This document shows positions 48,780 to 57,734 of a stretch of 64,000 nucleotides of DNA, piece after piece (positions within the stretch are counted from its first letter, which is position 1; every line of letters starts with the position of its first letter). This DNA is from Streptomyces sp. STR69 (GTDB taxonomy: Bacteria > Actinomycetota > Actinomycetes > Streptomycetales > Streptomycetaceae): the NCBI RefSeq assembly GCF_024519455.1, contig NZ_JALJRY010000034.1:54884-118883 (forward strand), given 5' to 3'. The notes under the pieces were generated by a model. It was given only the letters and a program-made list of their open reading frames with translations. It ran no database searches and had not been told where the DNA came from. The position numbers were made by a program, and so were the translations under genes.

Positions 48780-50960
48780 TCAGCGGCGGCCCGCCGGATC
48801 GTGGGCGACCGAGTCCTGGTCCTCACCGCCGGGGGTGCCGGAGCCGGTGCCCGGAGCAGGCGTTGTCTCCCGGGCGCGGTCGGCATGGCCTGGCCACCAG
48901 GCCGCGTGGCCGATCAGGGCGGTGAGGCTGGGCGTGAAGAACATCGCCATCACGAACGCGGCGACGGCGATGCCGAAGGAGACGGCGAAACCCATCTCGG
49001 TGAGCAGCGCGTTGCCGGCCAGCATCATCGTGGCGAAGGTCGCCGCGAGAATGAAACCCGCCGCCGCCACGGTCGGCCCCGCGTGCCGCAACGCCATACC
49101 CGCCGCCTCGCGCGGATCGCGACCCTCGCGGGCCTCCTCGCGGAGCCGGGCGATCATCAGGATGTTGTAGTCCGTGCCGATGGCGACCACGAAGAGATAC
49201 ATGATCACCGGGAGCATGAACATCAGACCCGGGTGCCCCTGCGCGTCCTGGAAGATCCAGACGGTGGCGCCGAGTGTGGCGCCGAAGCCGAGACCCACCG
49301 ACGCCATGAGGTACAAGGGCGCGACCACGCTGCGCAGCACCAGTCCGAGGATCAGCATGATCAGCAGGGCGGCGACGGGGAAGACGGTCCGGTAGTCGTG
49401 ATTTACCGCCGCGTTGATGTCCTTGTAGATCGAGGACATGCCGCCGACCAGGGCCTCGGTACCGTCGGGAGCGGCGGAGTGCGCGACCTCGCGGACCCGG
49501 CCCACGGCGTCGATCGCCTTCTCCGTCGAAGCCTCGTACTTCAGCGTCACGGTAAAGTCCGCCGTGGTCCCGCCCTTGTTGACCTGGCTCATCCGGGCGC
49601 TCGCGACACCGTCCACGGCCCCGAGTTTCTCGGCGTAGGCGGTGAAGGTGCTCCGGTCGAGGGGACGGCCGTCGGCGCTGGAGAGGTAGACGTCGGTGGG
49701 GGCGGCGGCACCCGCCGAGTACGCCTTCTGCATCTCGTCCTGGACGACCATCGACTCCTTGGTCTTGGGCATGGAGCCCGAGGCCAGATCGAAGGTGGCC
49801 TTGTAGCCGAGGGTGCCGAGCGACAGGGCGACGAGAACGAGGCCTGAGAGCGCGGCGGCCAGCGCGGGACGGCGCCGCACACCGCGGCCGAGGGCGGCGA
49901 AGCGGGCGTTTTCCGGCTCCCGCTGCCACGACTTGGAGGGCCAGAAGACCTTCGGCCCGATCAGCGAGACCACGGCCGGGATCAGGGTCAGGCCCGCGAT
50001 CAGGGTGACGCTGACCGCGATGGCCAGCGCCGGACCCATCTGCTTGAGGAAGCCCAGCGTGGACAGCACCAGCGCGAGGAAGGCGATGATGACCGCACCG
50101 GCCGCCGACGCGATGGCCTCGCCGACCCGGGCGACCGCGTTGATCATGGCCTGCTTCGGTTCGTCACCTGCCCGCAGGCGTTCTCGGTAACGGAACATCA
50201 GGAACAGGAAGTAGTCCGTGCCCACACCGAACAGCACGACGATCAGGATCGACGAGACGGAACTGTTGGCCTGCAGGCCGAACAGCTTGGTGGCGTAGGC
50301 GATCAGCCCGTTGGCGATGGCCGCCACCACACCGATCAGCAGCAGGGGCAGGAAAGCGAGGATCGGCGCCCGGAAGATGATCAGGAGCGTCACCAGAATG
50401 ATGACGAAGGTCCCGATACCGATCAGCGCCTCGCCGCGCTTGGAGGAGTCCTGCTGATCGAGGGCCTGCGCGGCGGAACCGCCGAGCCTCACCTCCAGGT
50501 CCGTGCCCTTGACCAGTTGCTTGACGTCCTCGCGCAGCACCTTGGCGGCGTCCGCCTGGACGGGCTGGCCGGCGTTCTTGCTGTCCATCTGGACCAGGGA
50601 CATGGTGTAGCGGCCGTCCTTGGACGGCTGGCCGGGGACCACCTTCTGCACCTGGTCGATGTGCTTCTCGCCCAGTTCGGTGGTGATCCGGGCGACGTCC
50701 TTCTTGTCGGCGGCGGTCAGTGTGCCGCCGTCGGTGCGCTGGTACAGCGCGATGGCGGACGGAGTGAAGGCGCTGGGGAACGCCTTCACCTGCAGATCCG
50801 CCGCTTTGATGGATTCGTAGCTCTTGGGCAGGAAGCTGCTCTCGTCACTGTTGGAGGGCAGGCCCGGAGCGGTGGCGACAATCGCCACCGCCGCGATCAG
50901 CCACGCGACGATCGTCCAGACGGGATGTCGGACGACCGTATTGCCAATACGTCGGAACAT
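48780..50960 (-). CDS. MMPL-family RND transporter
   Basis: A 726-residue inner-membrane exporter with twelve predicted membrane segments and two large external loops. The two halves carry the proton-relay motif G-x-x-x-D-Y (VGTDYFLFLMF and IGTDYNILMIA). Such proteins export lipids, antibiotics or siderophore-like molecules. ATG at 50960 (MFRRIGNTVVRHPVWTI) follows GGAGGACC; the longer frame to 51017 is not supported. The convergent TetR may be its repressor, in which case the TCACGCGTGA palindrome at 51084-51093 is a candidate operator. Confidence 0.92.
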   Translation of the reverse strand: MFRRIGNTVVRHPVWTIVAWLIAAVAIVATAPGLPSNSDESSFLPKSYESIKAADLQVKAFPSAFTPSAIALYQRTDGGTLTAADKKDVARITTELGEKHIDQVQKVVPGQPSKDGRYTMSLVQMDSKNAGQPVQADAAKVLREDVKQLVKGTDLEVRLGGSAAQALDQQDSSKRGEALIGIGTFVIILVTLLIIFRAPILAFLPLLLIGVVAAIANGLIAYATKLFGLQANSSVSSILIVVLFGVGTDYFLFLMFRYRERLRAGDEPKQAMINAVARVGEAIASAAGAVIIAFLALVLSTLGFLKQMGPALAIAVSVTLIAGLTLIPAVVSLIGPKVFWPSKSWQREPENARFAALGRGVRRRPALAAALSGLVLVALSLGTLGYKATFDLASGSMPKTKESMVVQDEMQKAYSAGAAAPTDVYLSSADGRPLDRSTFTAYAEKLGAVDGVASARMSQVNKGGTTADFTVTLKYEASTEKAIDAVGRVREVAHSAAPDGTEALVGGMSSIYKDINAAVNHDYRTVFPVAALLIMLILGLVLRSVVAPLYLMASVGLGFGATLGATVWIFQDAQGHPGLMFMLPVIMYLFVVAIGTDYNILMIARLREEAREGRDPREAAGMALRHAGPTVAAAGFILAATFATMMLAGNALLTEMGFAVSFGIAVAAFVMAMFFTPSLTALIGHAAWWPGHADRARETTPAPGTGSGTPGGEDQDSVAHDPAGRR

Positions 50961-51083
50961 GCGGGAGGTCCTCCTGTACAGGAAGATCACCGCAGCCCGG
51001 GGAGCGGACCCCGGCATCGGCGACCCCGACCGGCCCTCACCCGGTGGCCGGTCGAACGGTTGTCTGTCTGTTTGTCATATCGG

Positions 51084-51093
51084 TCACGCGTGA
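51084..51093 (-). promoter_or_regulatory. Short palindrome before the MMPL gene
   Basis: TCACGCGTGA is a perfect 10-bp palindrome about 125 bases before the MMPL start codon, in the gap 50961-51174. It is short enough to arise by chance in GC-rich DNA. The rest of the gap shows no gene. Confidence 0.25.
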
Positions 51094-51174
51094 AGATTCA
51101 TAGCACACGCATGGTCGCGACCGCGGGTGAGTTTTGCGGGCGGAACGGGGCCGCGGGCCCGGCGCTGTGGCGTC

Positions 51175-51978
51175 CTAGGCTCCGAACGCGATCTTCGAGA
51201 CGTCGTCCCACTTCCGCCACTCGTCCAGCCGCGTCCGGTACTCCCTCGTGATTATTTCCAGCGGGCCTTCACCGAAGAAGATCCGCAGCGGCGGCTGCTC
51301 CGCGTCGACAAGGGTGAGGATCGCCGCTCGCGTCGCACTCGGATCGCCGCGCCGCGCGGAAATCCGTGTCATGGCCGCACGGAAGTCGTCGTAGGCCGGC
51401 AGATGCTCCGTCTGCACCGCGGAGGGCCCGGCCCATCCGGTGGCGTATCCGGCCGGCTCGACCAGGGTGACCTTGATACCGAAGTCCTTGACCTCGGCGG
51501 CGAGGCTCGCGGTGAAGCCCTCCAGGGCGAACTTGGACGCGTGATAGAGGCCCAGTCCGGGCAGTGAGACGACCCCGCCGATGGACGACACCTGGATGAT
51601 GTGGCCGGATCCGCGGGCGCGCAGGTGCGGCAGCACTGCCTGGGTCACCCACAGCGCGCCGAACACATTGACGTCGATCTGTTCGCGGGCCTGCTGCTCG
51701 GTCACCTCCTCGGTCATGCCGAACAGGCCGTAGCCCGCGTTGTTGATGACGACGTCGAGGCCACCGAACTCGTCGATCGCCTCCTGTACGGCCTTGAACG
51801 CCGCCGCGCGGTCGACGACGTCGAGCCGCAGCGGCAGCACCGCGTCGCCGTACTTCGCGACCGGGCCGTCGAACGCGGACTCCGAGCGACTGGTCACGGC
51901 GACCTGGTCGCCACGTTCGAGCGCGGCTTCCGCCCATTCCAGGCCGAACCCCTTCGAGGCTGAATTGTTTTCGGGCAC
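51175..51978 (-). CDS. SDR-family oxidoreductase with damaged N-terminus
   Basis: A 267-residue short-chain dehydrogenase. The NNAG motif (VVINNAGYG), the catalytic Ser (VSSIGG) and YxxxK (YHASK) are intact. The N-terminus is not: it reads MPENNSASKGFGLEWAEAALERGDQVAV, whereas relatives begin with a beta strand and TGASKGFG or similar. The first eight or so residues and the TG of the TGxxxGxG nucleotide loop are missing or replaced. A stop codon lies upstream in frame, and no ribosome binding site precedes the GTG at 51978. It may be inactive or weakly expressed. Confidence 0.75.
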   Translation of the reverse strand: MPENNSASKGFGLEWAEAALERGDQVAVTSRSESAFDGPVAKYGDAVLPLRLDVVDRAAAFKAVQEAIDEFGGLDVVINNAGYGLFGMTEEVTEQQAREQIDVNVFGALWVTQAVLPHLRARGSGHIIQVSSIGGVVSLPGLGLYHASKFALEGFTASLAAEVKDFGIKVTLVEPAGYATGWAGPSAVQTEHLPAYDDFRAAMTRISARRGDPSATRAAILTLVDAEQPPLRIFFGEGPLEIITREYRTRLDEWRKWDDVSKIAFGA

Positions 51979-51998
51979 GAAAGGATCACTCTACGGCC

Positions 51999-52337
51999 AT
52001 GAATGCGACTGAGCGCTATGGGGATCTCTTCCACGGTATGTACACGTGGGTCTGAGACCTGTGTGACGTCGAGAAGGGCGATGCCATCGACGAGATTCAC
52101 CGCTATTGGGCGGACGATGCGCGGATCGTCACCTTCGGCAGAGTCAAGGCGGCCGGTATCGAGGCGCTGCGGAAGCACTTCGAGGTCTTTCCCGGGCTGT
52201 ACGAGAAGGTGGAGTTCCGTGAGCCGTACGGGGAAATCGGCCGGGAGGAGTTCCGGGTGACGTCGATCTTCACCGTCCTCGACGGCAGGATCACGGAAAT
52301 GCGCGAGGTCGCCGCCGTCAAGGCTGGAGATGACTGA
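51999..52337 (+). pseudogene. NTF2/SnoaL-like protein with in-frame stop
   Basis: From ATG at 51999 the frame reads NATERYGDLFHGMYTWV, then TGA at 52053-52055, then DLCDVEKGDAIDEIHRYWADDARIVTFG and on to a TGA at 52335. The joined 111-residue product is a normal length for a cone-shaped NTF2-like protein, and the text on both sides of the stop is continuous, so one nonsense change broke the gene. No in-frame start follows the stop within the next 25 codons. It is divergent from the damaged SDR gene, 20 bases away. Confidence 0.75.
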
Positions 52338-52340
52338 CCG

Positions 52341-53111
52341 TCAATAGGAGGGCGACACCGCTTTGCGGCGCAACCACATGTTGCGGCAGGAGACGCCGTA
52401 TCTGTTCAGGTCCGGCCTGTCCTGGAAGGACTGCCCCTGATCGTCGGTCAGCCGGTCGCGCACCGCCGACACGACCCCACCGGTCTCGCCCGGGGGCTTT
52501 ATGTGCACGCACAGTTCCGGGGAATCCATGAGACCGTCCTCGACCACGAAGAAGCCGTCGTCGGGAACGAACCGGGAGTAGTGGCGCAGTGCCGCGTGGG
52601 TGGTCTCGTAGGCGTGCCGGGTGTCCTCCACCACGAGACAGTGCGCGCCCTGCTGAATGTGCTCGGTGACTCTGAAGCTGGTGTCCTGGTCGAGGATGTC
52701 CCCTTCCGGCAGGGTGATGTGCTCGGCGTAACGGCTGTCGGCCGCGGCCAGGACGTCGTGCGTGTTCTTCTGTGAGAGGTCTACGGAGATCACGCGGATG
52801 TCCTGGGGGATCAGGTCGTAGGCGGCCGTTGTCCGCAGTCGATCCCGGAACCACAGCGCCGAGCCGCCTGAATGGGTGCCGAGTTCCACGACGACCTGAG
52901 CTCGGGAAAGCCGCAGCAGATGTTCGAACATCCGCAGGTCCCCGGGGAATTTCATGAGGCGAACGCCGGCGTACGAATCGTGCACGTGCTGGCCCACGCG
53001 ATCCTGCCAGTAGGTCAGCAGGCTCCCCTCGGCAGGGGCCGCCACTCCCGGTGGAAGCAGTTCGGGGTCCTCGACGTGGGGTGGAAGTACGGCTGACTCC
53101 TGGTCCGTCAT
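52341..53111 (-). CDS. CmcI-like SAM-dependent methyltransferase/hydroxylase
   Basis: A 256-residue protein of the cephalosporin hydroxylase/rhamnosyl O-methyltransferase family. The SAM-binding loop VVVELGTHSGGSALWFRDRL is near residue 72, the acidic second strand VISVDLS near 108, and a metal-binding DxxE context in LVVEDTRHAYETT and FFVVEDGLMD. The family modifies sugars or secondary metabolites. AGGAAAAGG precedes the ATG at 53111. Adjacent genes give no further clue to its substrate. Confidence 0.82.
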   Translation of the reverse strand: MTDQESAVLPPHVEDPELLPPGVAAPAEGSLLTYWQDRVGQHVHDSYAGVRLMKFPGDLRMFEHLLRLSRAQVVVELGTHSGGSALWFRDRLRTTAAYDLIPQDIRVISVDLSQKNTHDVLAAADSRYAEHITLPEGDILDQDTSFRVTEHIQQGAHCLVVEDTRHAYETTHAALRHYSRFVPDDGFFVVEDGLMDSPELCVHIKPPGETGGVVSAVRDRLTDDQGQSFQDRPDLNRYGVSCRNMWLRRKAVSPSY

Positions 53112-53239
53112 TGCCTTTTCCTGTCTGTGGTTCCGCGAGACGGGCGCGCAGGAATATGGTCCGACTGCCGCCCAGCAAGCGGAGAACCTGCCACCACTTA
53201 GTGTCGACGGAGGGGGCTCCCCGTGAGAGGCTGAACGGC

Positions 53240-54061
53240 ATGGGGGCGGCGGCGGACGATCGGGCGGTCAGGGAATTCCTGGCAGGGATCCACGTGGGAG
53301 ACATCTGCGGCGGGACCGTCGTGGAGATCACGCGGTCTCGGGGGGTGATGGTCATGCTGGACGGGTTCTCCGCGCGCCCGCTGGGGACCGTCTGGCCGGC
53401 GGACGTCTCCTGGCGCTGGAAGACGACTGAGGCCGTAGAGGTCGGCCGGCGGATCACCGCTGAGGTCGTGGCCGTCGATCCGGACGGGGGCCGGGTGCGG
53501 CTGGCGATGACCGCTACCGAGAACCCGGAACTCTGGGCGTTCCTGACCTCACGTCGACCCGGTGAGGTTCTCTCCGGGACAGTCGCCGCGATCGAGCGGT
53601 TCGGCGTGTTCGTGTCACTGGACGACGGCCCCGACCATCCGGTCTTCCCCGGCGTCGGGTTCATCACGATCCCCGAACTGTCATGGCGGCGCATCGACGC
53701 CGTTTCGGACGTCGTCCGGGTCGGTCAGCATGTCTCGTGCGAGTTCCTCCAGTTCGACGACTGGAACGGAGAGGCGCGGCTGTCCTTGAGGGCGATGCAG
53801 CCGGACCCCTTCGCGGTGTTCGCCGAAGGGGTCGCGGTGGGCCGGACACTGCGCGGACAGGTCACCAGGGTGATCCCGTTCGGCGTCTTCGTCCGGATCG
53901 CCGACGGCATCGAGGGACTGGTCCATCTACGAGAGCTCACCGAGATGCCCGTGGACACGGCGGAGGGCATCCTCCACGTGGGCGACGAGCTCGCGGTCGT
54001 CGTCACCGAAGTCGACCGAGGGCGGCGCAGGGTGGTGCTGTCACCAGCGCGCCGACCGTGA
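53240..54061 (+). CDS. Protein with three S1 RNA-binding domains
   Basis: A 273-residue protein built from three S1-type OB folds. The first (about 15-85) reads GDICGGTVVEITRSRGVMVMLDGF, the second (about 100-180) GEVLSGTVAAIERFGVFVSLDDG, the third (about 200-270) GRTLRGQVTRVIPFGVFVRIADGIEGLVHLREL. It resembles a shortened ribosomal protein S1 and should bind single-stranded RNA. ATG at 53240 follows GAGAGG by 9 bases. No catalytic domain is attached. Role in translation or RNA decay is inferred. Confidence 0.85.
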   Translation: MGAAADDRAVREFLAGIHVGDICGGTVVEITRSRGVMVMLDGFSARPLGTVWPADVSWRWKTTEAVEVGRRITAEVVAVDPDGGRVRLAMTATENPELWAFLTSRRPGEVLSGTVAAIERFGVFVSLDDGPDHPVFPGVGFITIPELSWRRIDAVSDVVRVGQHVSCEFLQFDDWNGEARLSLRAMQPDPFAVFAEGVAVGRTLRGQVTRVIPFGVFVRIADGIEGLVHLRELTEMPVDTAEGILHVGDELAVVVTEVDRGRRRVVLSPARRP

Positions 54062-54164
54062 ACTTCCGTACGCTGCCGGGCCGTTCACCATGAGCGGGTG
54101 CCACGATCCGTCCCCGCCCCGCCACCTCGCGGACACGGATCGGGCCACCTGCCGAGCCGCAGGG

Positions 54165-55220
54165 TCAGGACTTGACCGGCCGTCCCCGCCCCCACGCCCA
54201 GGCGAGCCGGTCCGCGCCGGACTGGTTGGTCGTCTCCAGCCAGGGGCGGGCCGCGTCGCCGATGAGCTTCTGGATCGAGTACGTGTCGTCGGTGCGCAGA
54301 CCGGGCCAGTAGACGGAACCCATGCCGAGCTTGCGGAAGGTGTCGGTGTCGGCCTGGATGAAGTTGACCGAATTGTCGTCGGGAGTAGGCACGTTGTAGT
54401 TCAGGCCCGTGGTCATCGGGGCGCCGAACTCGTCGGCCACAGTGCGGTTCGCGCAGTCGCCGAGGCGTACCTTGAGGTCGCTCACCCACTGGTCGTAGGT
54501 GGCGTAGTCCTTCCAGAAGCCGTAGTGGTGCAGGGAGAGGTAAGTACCCTTCAGTCGCGGGTCGGCGCAGACCGTGGTGACGTGGTCGTTGTAGCCGGCG
54601 CCGCTCACGAACACCCGGTTGCGCGGCACATGGGAGTACGTGTCCAGCCACTTGGCGGCGAGGTCGGCCCACTCGGCGTCGGTGTAGCCGTGGGGCTCGT
54701 TCATCGGCTCGAAGTAGACGCGCTGGTTGTGCTGGTAGGCCTTCACCACGGTGTTCCACATGGGCCAGTACGTGGCGGGGTCGTCGATGAAGCCGTCCTT
54801 GTTGGCGCCCGTGCCCTCCCAGTACGACACGATGACCTTGAAGCCCTGCGCCGTCGCCGCGTCGATGACACCGCGGTACGACTTCCAGTAACTGCCGTTC
54901 ACCGTGTACGGGTTGATGGGCAGCCGCACGGTGTTGGCGCCGAGGTTGGCGCGGAACGCCGCGATGACACGGGTCGCCTTGGTGTACGTCTGGGCGTAGG
55001 TGTCGGTGAGCGACAGACCGGACAGGACGACCGGGTCGTCGGCGTAATTGTCGCGCGGGTCGGCCCAGTTGACGCCCTTGAACTGGGACGTGTTCGTGCT
55101 CGGCGCCGCGGAGGCGGGGCTGCCGGCCAGCGTGGTGCCGGTGACCGCGGCGATGGCGACGGCCACGAAGGTGGCCCGCAGCCGAGGGGTGACGCGGGTT
55201 CTGGCGGGGATGGTGCGCAT
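54165..55220 (-). CDS. Secreted GH5 glycoside hydrolase
   Basis: A 351-residue secreted enzyme with a signal peptide (to about residue 38, ASAAPSTNT) and one glycoside hydrolase 5 domain. The acid/base is Glu175 in YFEPMNEPHG and the nucleophile Glu264 in VADEFGAP. No carbohydrate-binding module is attached. GH5 covers cellulase, mannanase and endo-beta-1,6-galactanase activities. The promoter carries the same 16-bp palindrome as the beta-galactosidase operon, which makes a galactan or arabinogalactan side-chain hydrolase the leading guess. GAAAGGG precedes the ATG. Confidence 0.85.
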   Translation of the reverse strand: MRTIPARTRVTPRLRATFVAVAIAAVTGTTLAGSPASAAPSTNTSQFKGVNWADPRDNYADDPVVLSGLSLTDTYAQTYTKATRVIAAFRANLGANTVRLPINPYTVNGSYWKSYRGVIDAATAQGFKVIVSYWEGTGANKDGFIDDPATYWPMWNTVVKAYQHNQRVYFEPMNEPHGYTDAEWADLAAKWLDTYSHVPRNRVFVSGAGYNDHVTTVCADPRLKGTYLSLHHYGFWKDYATYDQWVSDLKVRLGDCANRTVADEFGAPMTTGLNYNVPTPDDNSVNFIQADTDTFRKLGMGSVYWPGLRTDDTYSIQKLIGDAARPWLETTNQSGADRLAWAWGRGRPVKS

Positions 55221-55366
55221 CGACTTGCCCTTTCAGGATTGGCGGCTCGGCGCATGGCGAGGCCTGCGCGCGGCTGAGCGGCCGTCGGAACAGATACCGG
55301 GCGGTCGGCTTGTGTCGGCTCGCCGACCGCGGACCCGGTGGGCTCGGTGTGGGGGAGTGGAGGAGG

Positions 55367-55382
55367 ATGTTTACGTAAACAT
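55367..55382. promoter_or_regulatory. LacI-type operator before the GH5 gene
   Basis: ATGTTTACGTAAACAT, identical in all 16 bases to the operator at 21094-21109, lies 147 bases before the GH5 ATG. Chance recurrence of a perfect 16-mer within 64 kb of GC-rich sequence is very unlikely, so regulation by the LacI protein encoded at 21207-22295 is predicted. Confidence 0.8.
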
Positions 55383-55463
55383 GGCGGCGCCGGAATCGTG
55401 GCATCCGGCACCGCCATCGTCAAGGTTTCCCGCACGTAACGTCGTTGGCGTCCTACGACGGCG

Positions 55464-56291
55464 CTACGGTTTGATGCCCACCCCGGTCCACAGGCTGACC
55501 TCGGCGTCCGTGGGCGGCTCTGCCGAGACGGCGTCCTCGTCGGCGGCGTCGGGGCGCCAGCGGTGACCGACCGCGACGCCGGGTTCGAGCAGGTCGAGCC
55601 CGCTGAAGAAGCGGGAGACGTCCTTCTGGGAGCGGAACTGCACCGGTGTCCCGGCGTTGGTGTAGATCGCCGTCACCTTCTCCCAGGTGGCCGGGTCGAA
55701 GTCGGGCGTGCAGTGGCTTATGGCCAGGGCGCTGCCCGAGGGGAGCACCGACAGCAGGCGGGCCACGAGCCCGTACGGGTCCTGGGCGTCGGTGACGAAG
55801 TGCAGCAGCGCGTTGAGGGAGAGCGCGACCGGCTGGTCGAGGTCCAGTACCTCGGCCAACTCCGGGGCGTTGAGGAGCGTCTCGGGGTCGTTGACGTCCG
55901 CCTGCACATAGGTGGTGCGGCCCTGCCGGGTGCTGCGCATCAGCCGCTCGGCGTACTTGAGGACCAGCGGATCGTTGTCGGCGTAGACCACCCGGGCCTC
56001 GGGGACCACGGACTGGGCGACCTGGTGCAGGTTCGGTTCGGTGGGGATGCCGGTGCCGATGTCGAGCCACTGCCGGATGCCGTGCTCCCGGGCCAGGACA
56101 CGGGTGGCCCGGTGCATGAACGCACGGTTCTCGCGGGCGCAGACGAAGATGGCGGGGTAGGCCGCCGCGACCGTCTCGGCCGCCTGCTTGTCGACCTCGA
56201 AGTGGTCCTTGCCGCCCAGGTAGTAGTCGTACATGCGGGCGGAGTGCGGCCTGCTGGTGTCGATGTCCCGCGCGGCGTGGGGGTTGGTCAT
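55464..56291 (-). CDS. DUF574 SAM-dependent methyltransferase
   Basis: A 275-residue methyltransferase of a family expanded in streptomycetes. Landmarks are RPHSARMYDYYLGGKDHFEVD near the start, the SAM loop WLDIGTGIPTEPNLHQVAQ and VVYADNDPLVLKYAERL. Substrates of the family are not known. A second copy lies at 59709-60521. It is in the same direction as the DUF397/XRE pair upstream. Confidence 0.88.
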   Translation of the reverse strand: MTNPHAARDIDTSRPHSARMYDYYLGGKDHFEVDKQAAETVAAAYPAIFVCARENRAFMHRATRVLAREHGIRQWLDIGTGIPTEPNLHQVAQSVVPEARVVYADNDPLVLKYAERLMRSTRQGRTTYVQADVNDPETLLNAPELAEVLDLDQPVALSLNALLHFVTDAQDPYGLVARLLSVLPSGSALAISHCTPDFDPATWEKVTAIYTNAGTPVQFRSQKDVSRFFSGLDLLEPGVAVGHRWRPDAADEDAVSAEPPTDAEVSLWTGVGIKP

Positions 56292-56379
56292 GCTGTCCCT
56301 CTCAAGTGGTGTGCATCATCGGCGTCTCGGGCAGGTCGCAGCCGGGACGGCTCCAGTTCCTCACGCCCGTGGTTCTGGT

Positions 56380-56631
56380 TCAGCCGGCCATCAGATGGTC
56401 GGCCAGGCCGCGCTTGACCCCGGCGACGAACGCGGCCATCTCCTGCGGCGTGTAGATCAGCGCGGGTCCGGCGGGGTCGGTCGACTGGCGCAGCGCGACA
56501 CGACCGTCGGCCAGTTGCTTGGTCTCCACGCACTGACCGCCGTTGGGACCGCTCCAGGGGCATTCCCAGCCCTGCTCGCCGAGGTTCGACGCGGGCATCC
56601 CGTTGTAGACCGTGTTGTCGGTGGTGGTCAT
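56380..56631 (-). CDS. DUF397 protein
   Basis: An 83-residue member of the DUF397 family (NLGEQGWECPWSGPNGGQCVETKQLADGRVALRQSTDPAGPALIYTPQEMAAFVAGVKRG), slightly longer than the usual 60-70. These small proteins are encoded with DUF5753 XRE regulators in WhiJ- and AbaA-type loci of Streptomyces and probably counteract them. Its ATG overlaps the stop of the XRE gene (ATGA), so both are translated together. Confidence 0.9.
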   Translation of the reverse strand: MTTTDNTVYNGMPASNLGEQGWECPWSGPNGGQCVETKQLADGRVALRQSTDPAGPALIYTPQEMAAFVAGVKRGLADHLMAG

Positions 56632-57494
56632 GAGTACTCCTTGCGCATGCGGTTCAAGAGCGCCTTGCTGTCCGCGGAGGAGGTCAGCAGCGACATCCTG
56701 TTGTGCGCCTCCAGATGGGCCGCGACGTCGGATCGCTGGTCCAGATACATCGAGGCGGAGAGGATCTCGCTGTAGACGATGTCGGGCAGCTCCGGTTCCT
56801 CGAACCGGAAATAGGTGAAGGGTGCGCACGCCCCCACGTGGGCACCCGCCGAGAACGGGACGATGTCGACACTGACGTGGTCCAGTTCCGAGACCTCCAG
56901 GAGCCGGTCTATCTGGTCCCGCATGACCGCGGGACCGCCCACCACCCGGTGGAGCACGGCTTCTTCCAGCACCGCCCACAGTGTGGGCGAGTCCGGCCTC
57001 TCCAGCAGACTCTGGCGGCGCAGACGTAACTGCACCCGCCGTTCGAGGTCTTCGTCGTTGTCGTTCGGGAAGCCGCCGCTCAGTACGGCACGCGCGTAGT
57101 CGTACGTCTGGAGGAGCCCCGTGACGTAGTGGGGTTCATAGGTGCGCAGCGTCTTGGCGCCGGTCTCCAGGCTCACATAGGCGGTGAACCAGCCGGGCAG
57201 CACATCACGGAAGTCGTGCCACCAGCCGGGCCGGTTGGCGCGCTCGGCGAGGGTGACGAACTCCTCGATCTCCTGCCGGTCGGCGCCGTAGGTCTCCAGC
57301 AGCTTCTCGACGTAGAGCGGTTTGAGGCCGACCTCGGCCTTCTCCAGGCGGCGGATGGTCAGGGACGTCACCCGCAGGGCCCTGGCGGCGTCGTCCAGGG
57401 ACACGCCCGCGTCCTGCCGCCGGTCCTGCAGCCGGCGGCCGAGGATCATGCGCAGGACCGTGGGTGCACCGGCGCCCGAACGAGCTTCGCTCAC
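56628..57494 (-). CDS. XRE-family regulator with DUF5753 domain (WhiJ-like)
   Basis: A 288-residue regulator. The helix-turn-helix LGRRLQDRRQDAGVSLDDAARALRVTSLTIRRLEKAEVGLKPLYVEKLL is at about residues 18-66, and the DUF5753 domain follows with YEPHYVTGLLQTYDYARAVL and the family end region. GTG at 57494 is preferred to TTG at 57500 because AGGAGG lies 6 bases before it. With the DUF397 gene and the divergent anti-sigma-like ATPase it makes a typical streptomycete developmental control module. Confidence 0.92.
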   Translation of the reverse strand: MSEARSGAGAPTVLRMILGRRLQDRRQDAGVSLDDAARALRVTSLTIRRLEKAEVGLKPLYVEKLLETYGADRQEIEEFVTLAERANRPGWWHDFRDVLPGWFTAYVSLETGAKTLRTYEPHYVTGLLQTYDYARAVLSGGFPNDNDEDLERRVQLRLRRQSLLERPDSPTLWAVLEEAVLHRVVGGPAVMRDQIDRLLEVSELDHVSVDIVPFSAGAHVGACAPFTYFRFEEPELPDIVYSEILSASMYLDQRSDVAAHLEAHNRMSLLTSSADSKALLNRMRKEYS

Positions 57495-57734
57495 GCCCAA
57501 CCTCCTGAGGGACTGTCACCGGCGTCAGTCTGACAGCGACTTGCTGATGCCGCCAGACAGAAATCGCCGTTCTGTAATTATCAGGGAGCCGGTTGCAGCT
57601 TGAACTGACCTATGGGCATAGTTACTTGTGTCAGTGATCTAGGCCCCCCGCCGGAACACCCCAATTCCGGCACGCCTGTTGCCGACGATTCGCGTCTCCC
57701 GCCTGCGCACGCCCCCGATGGAAGGCGAACCACC

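Noticed and set aside
52053..52055. TGA in the NTF2-like gene as a selenocysteine codon
   Set aside because: No selenocysteine insertion element is visible, the family does not use selenocysteine, and the adjacent SDR gene is also damaged.
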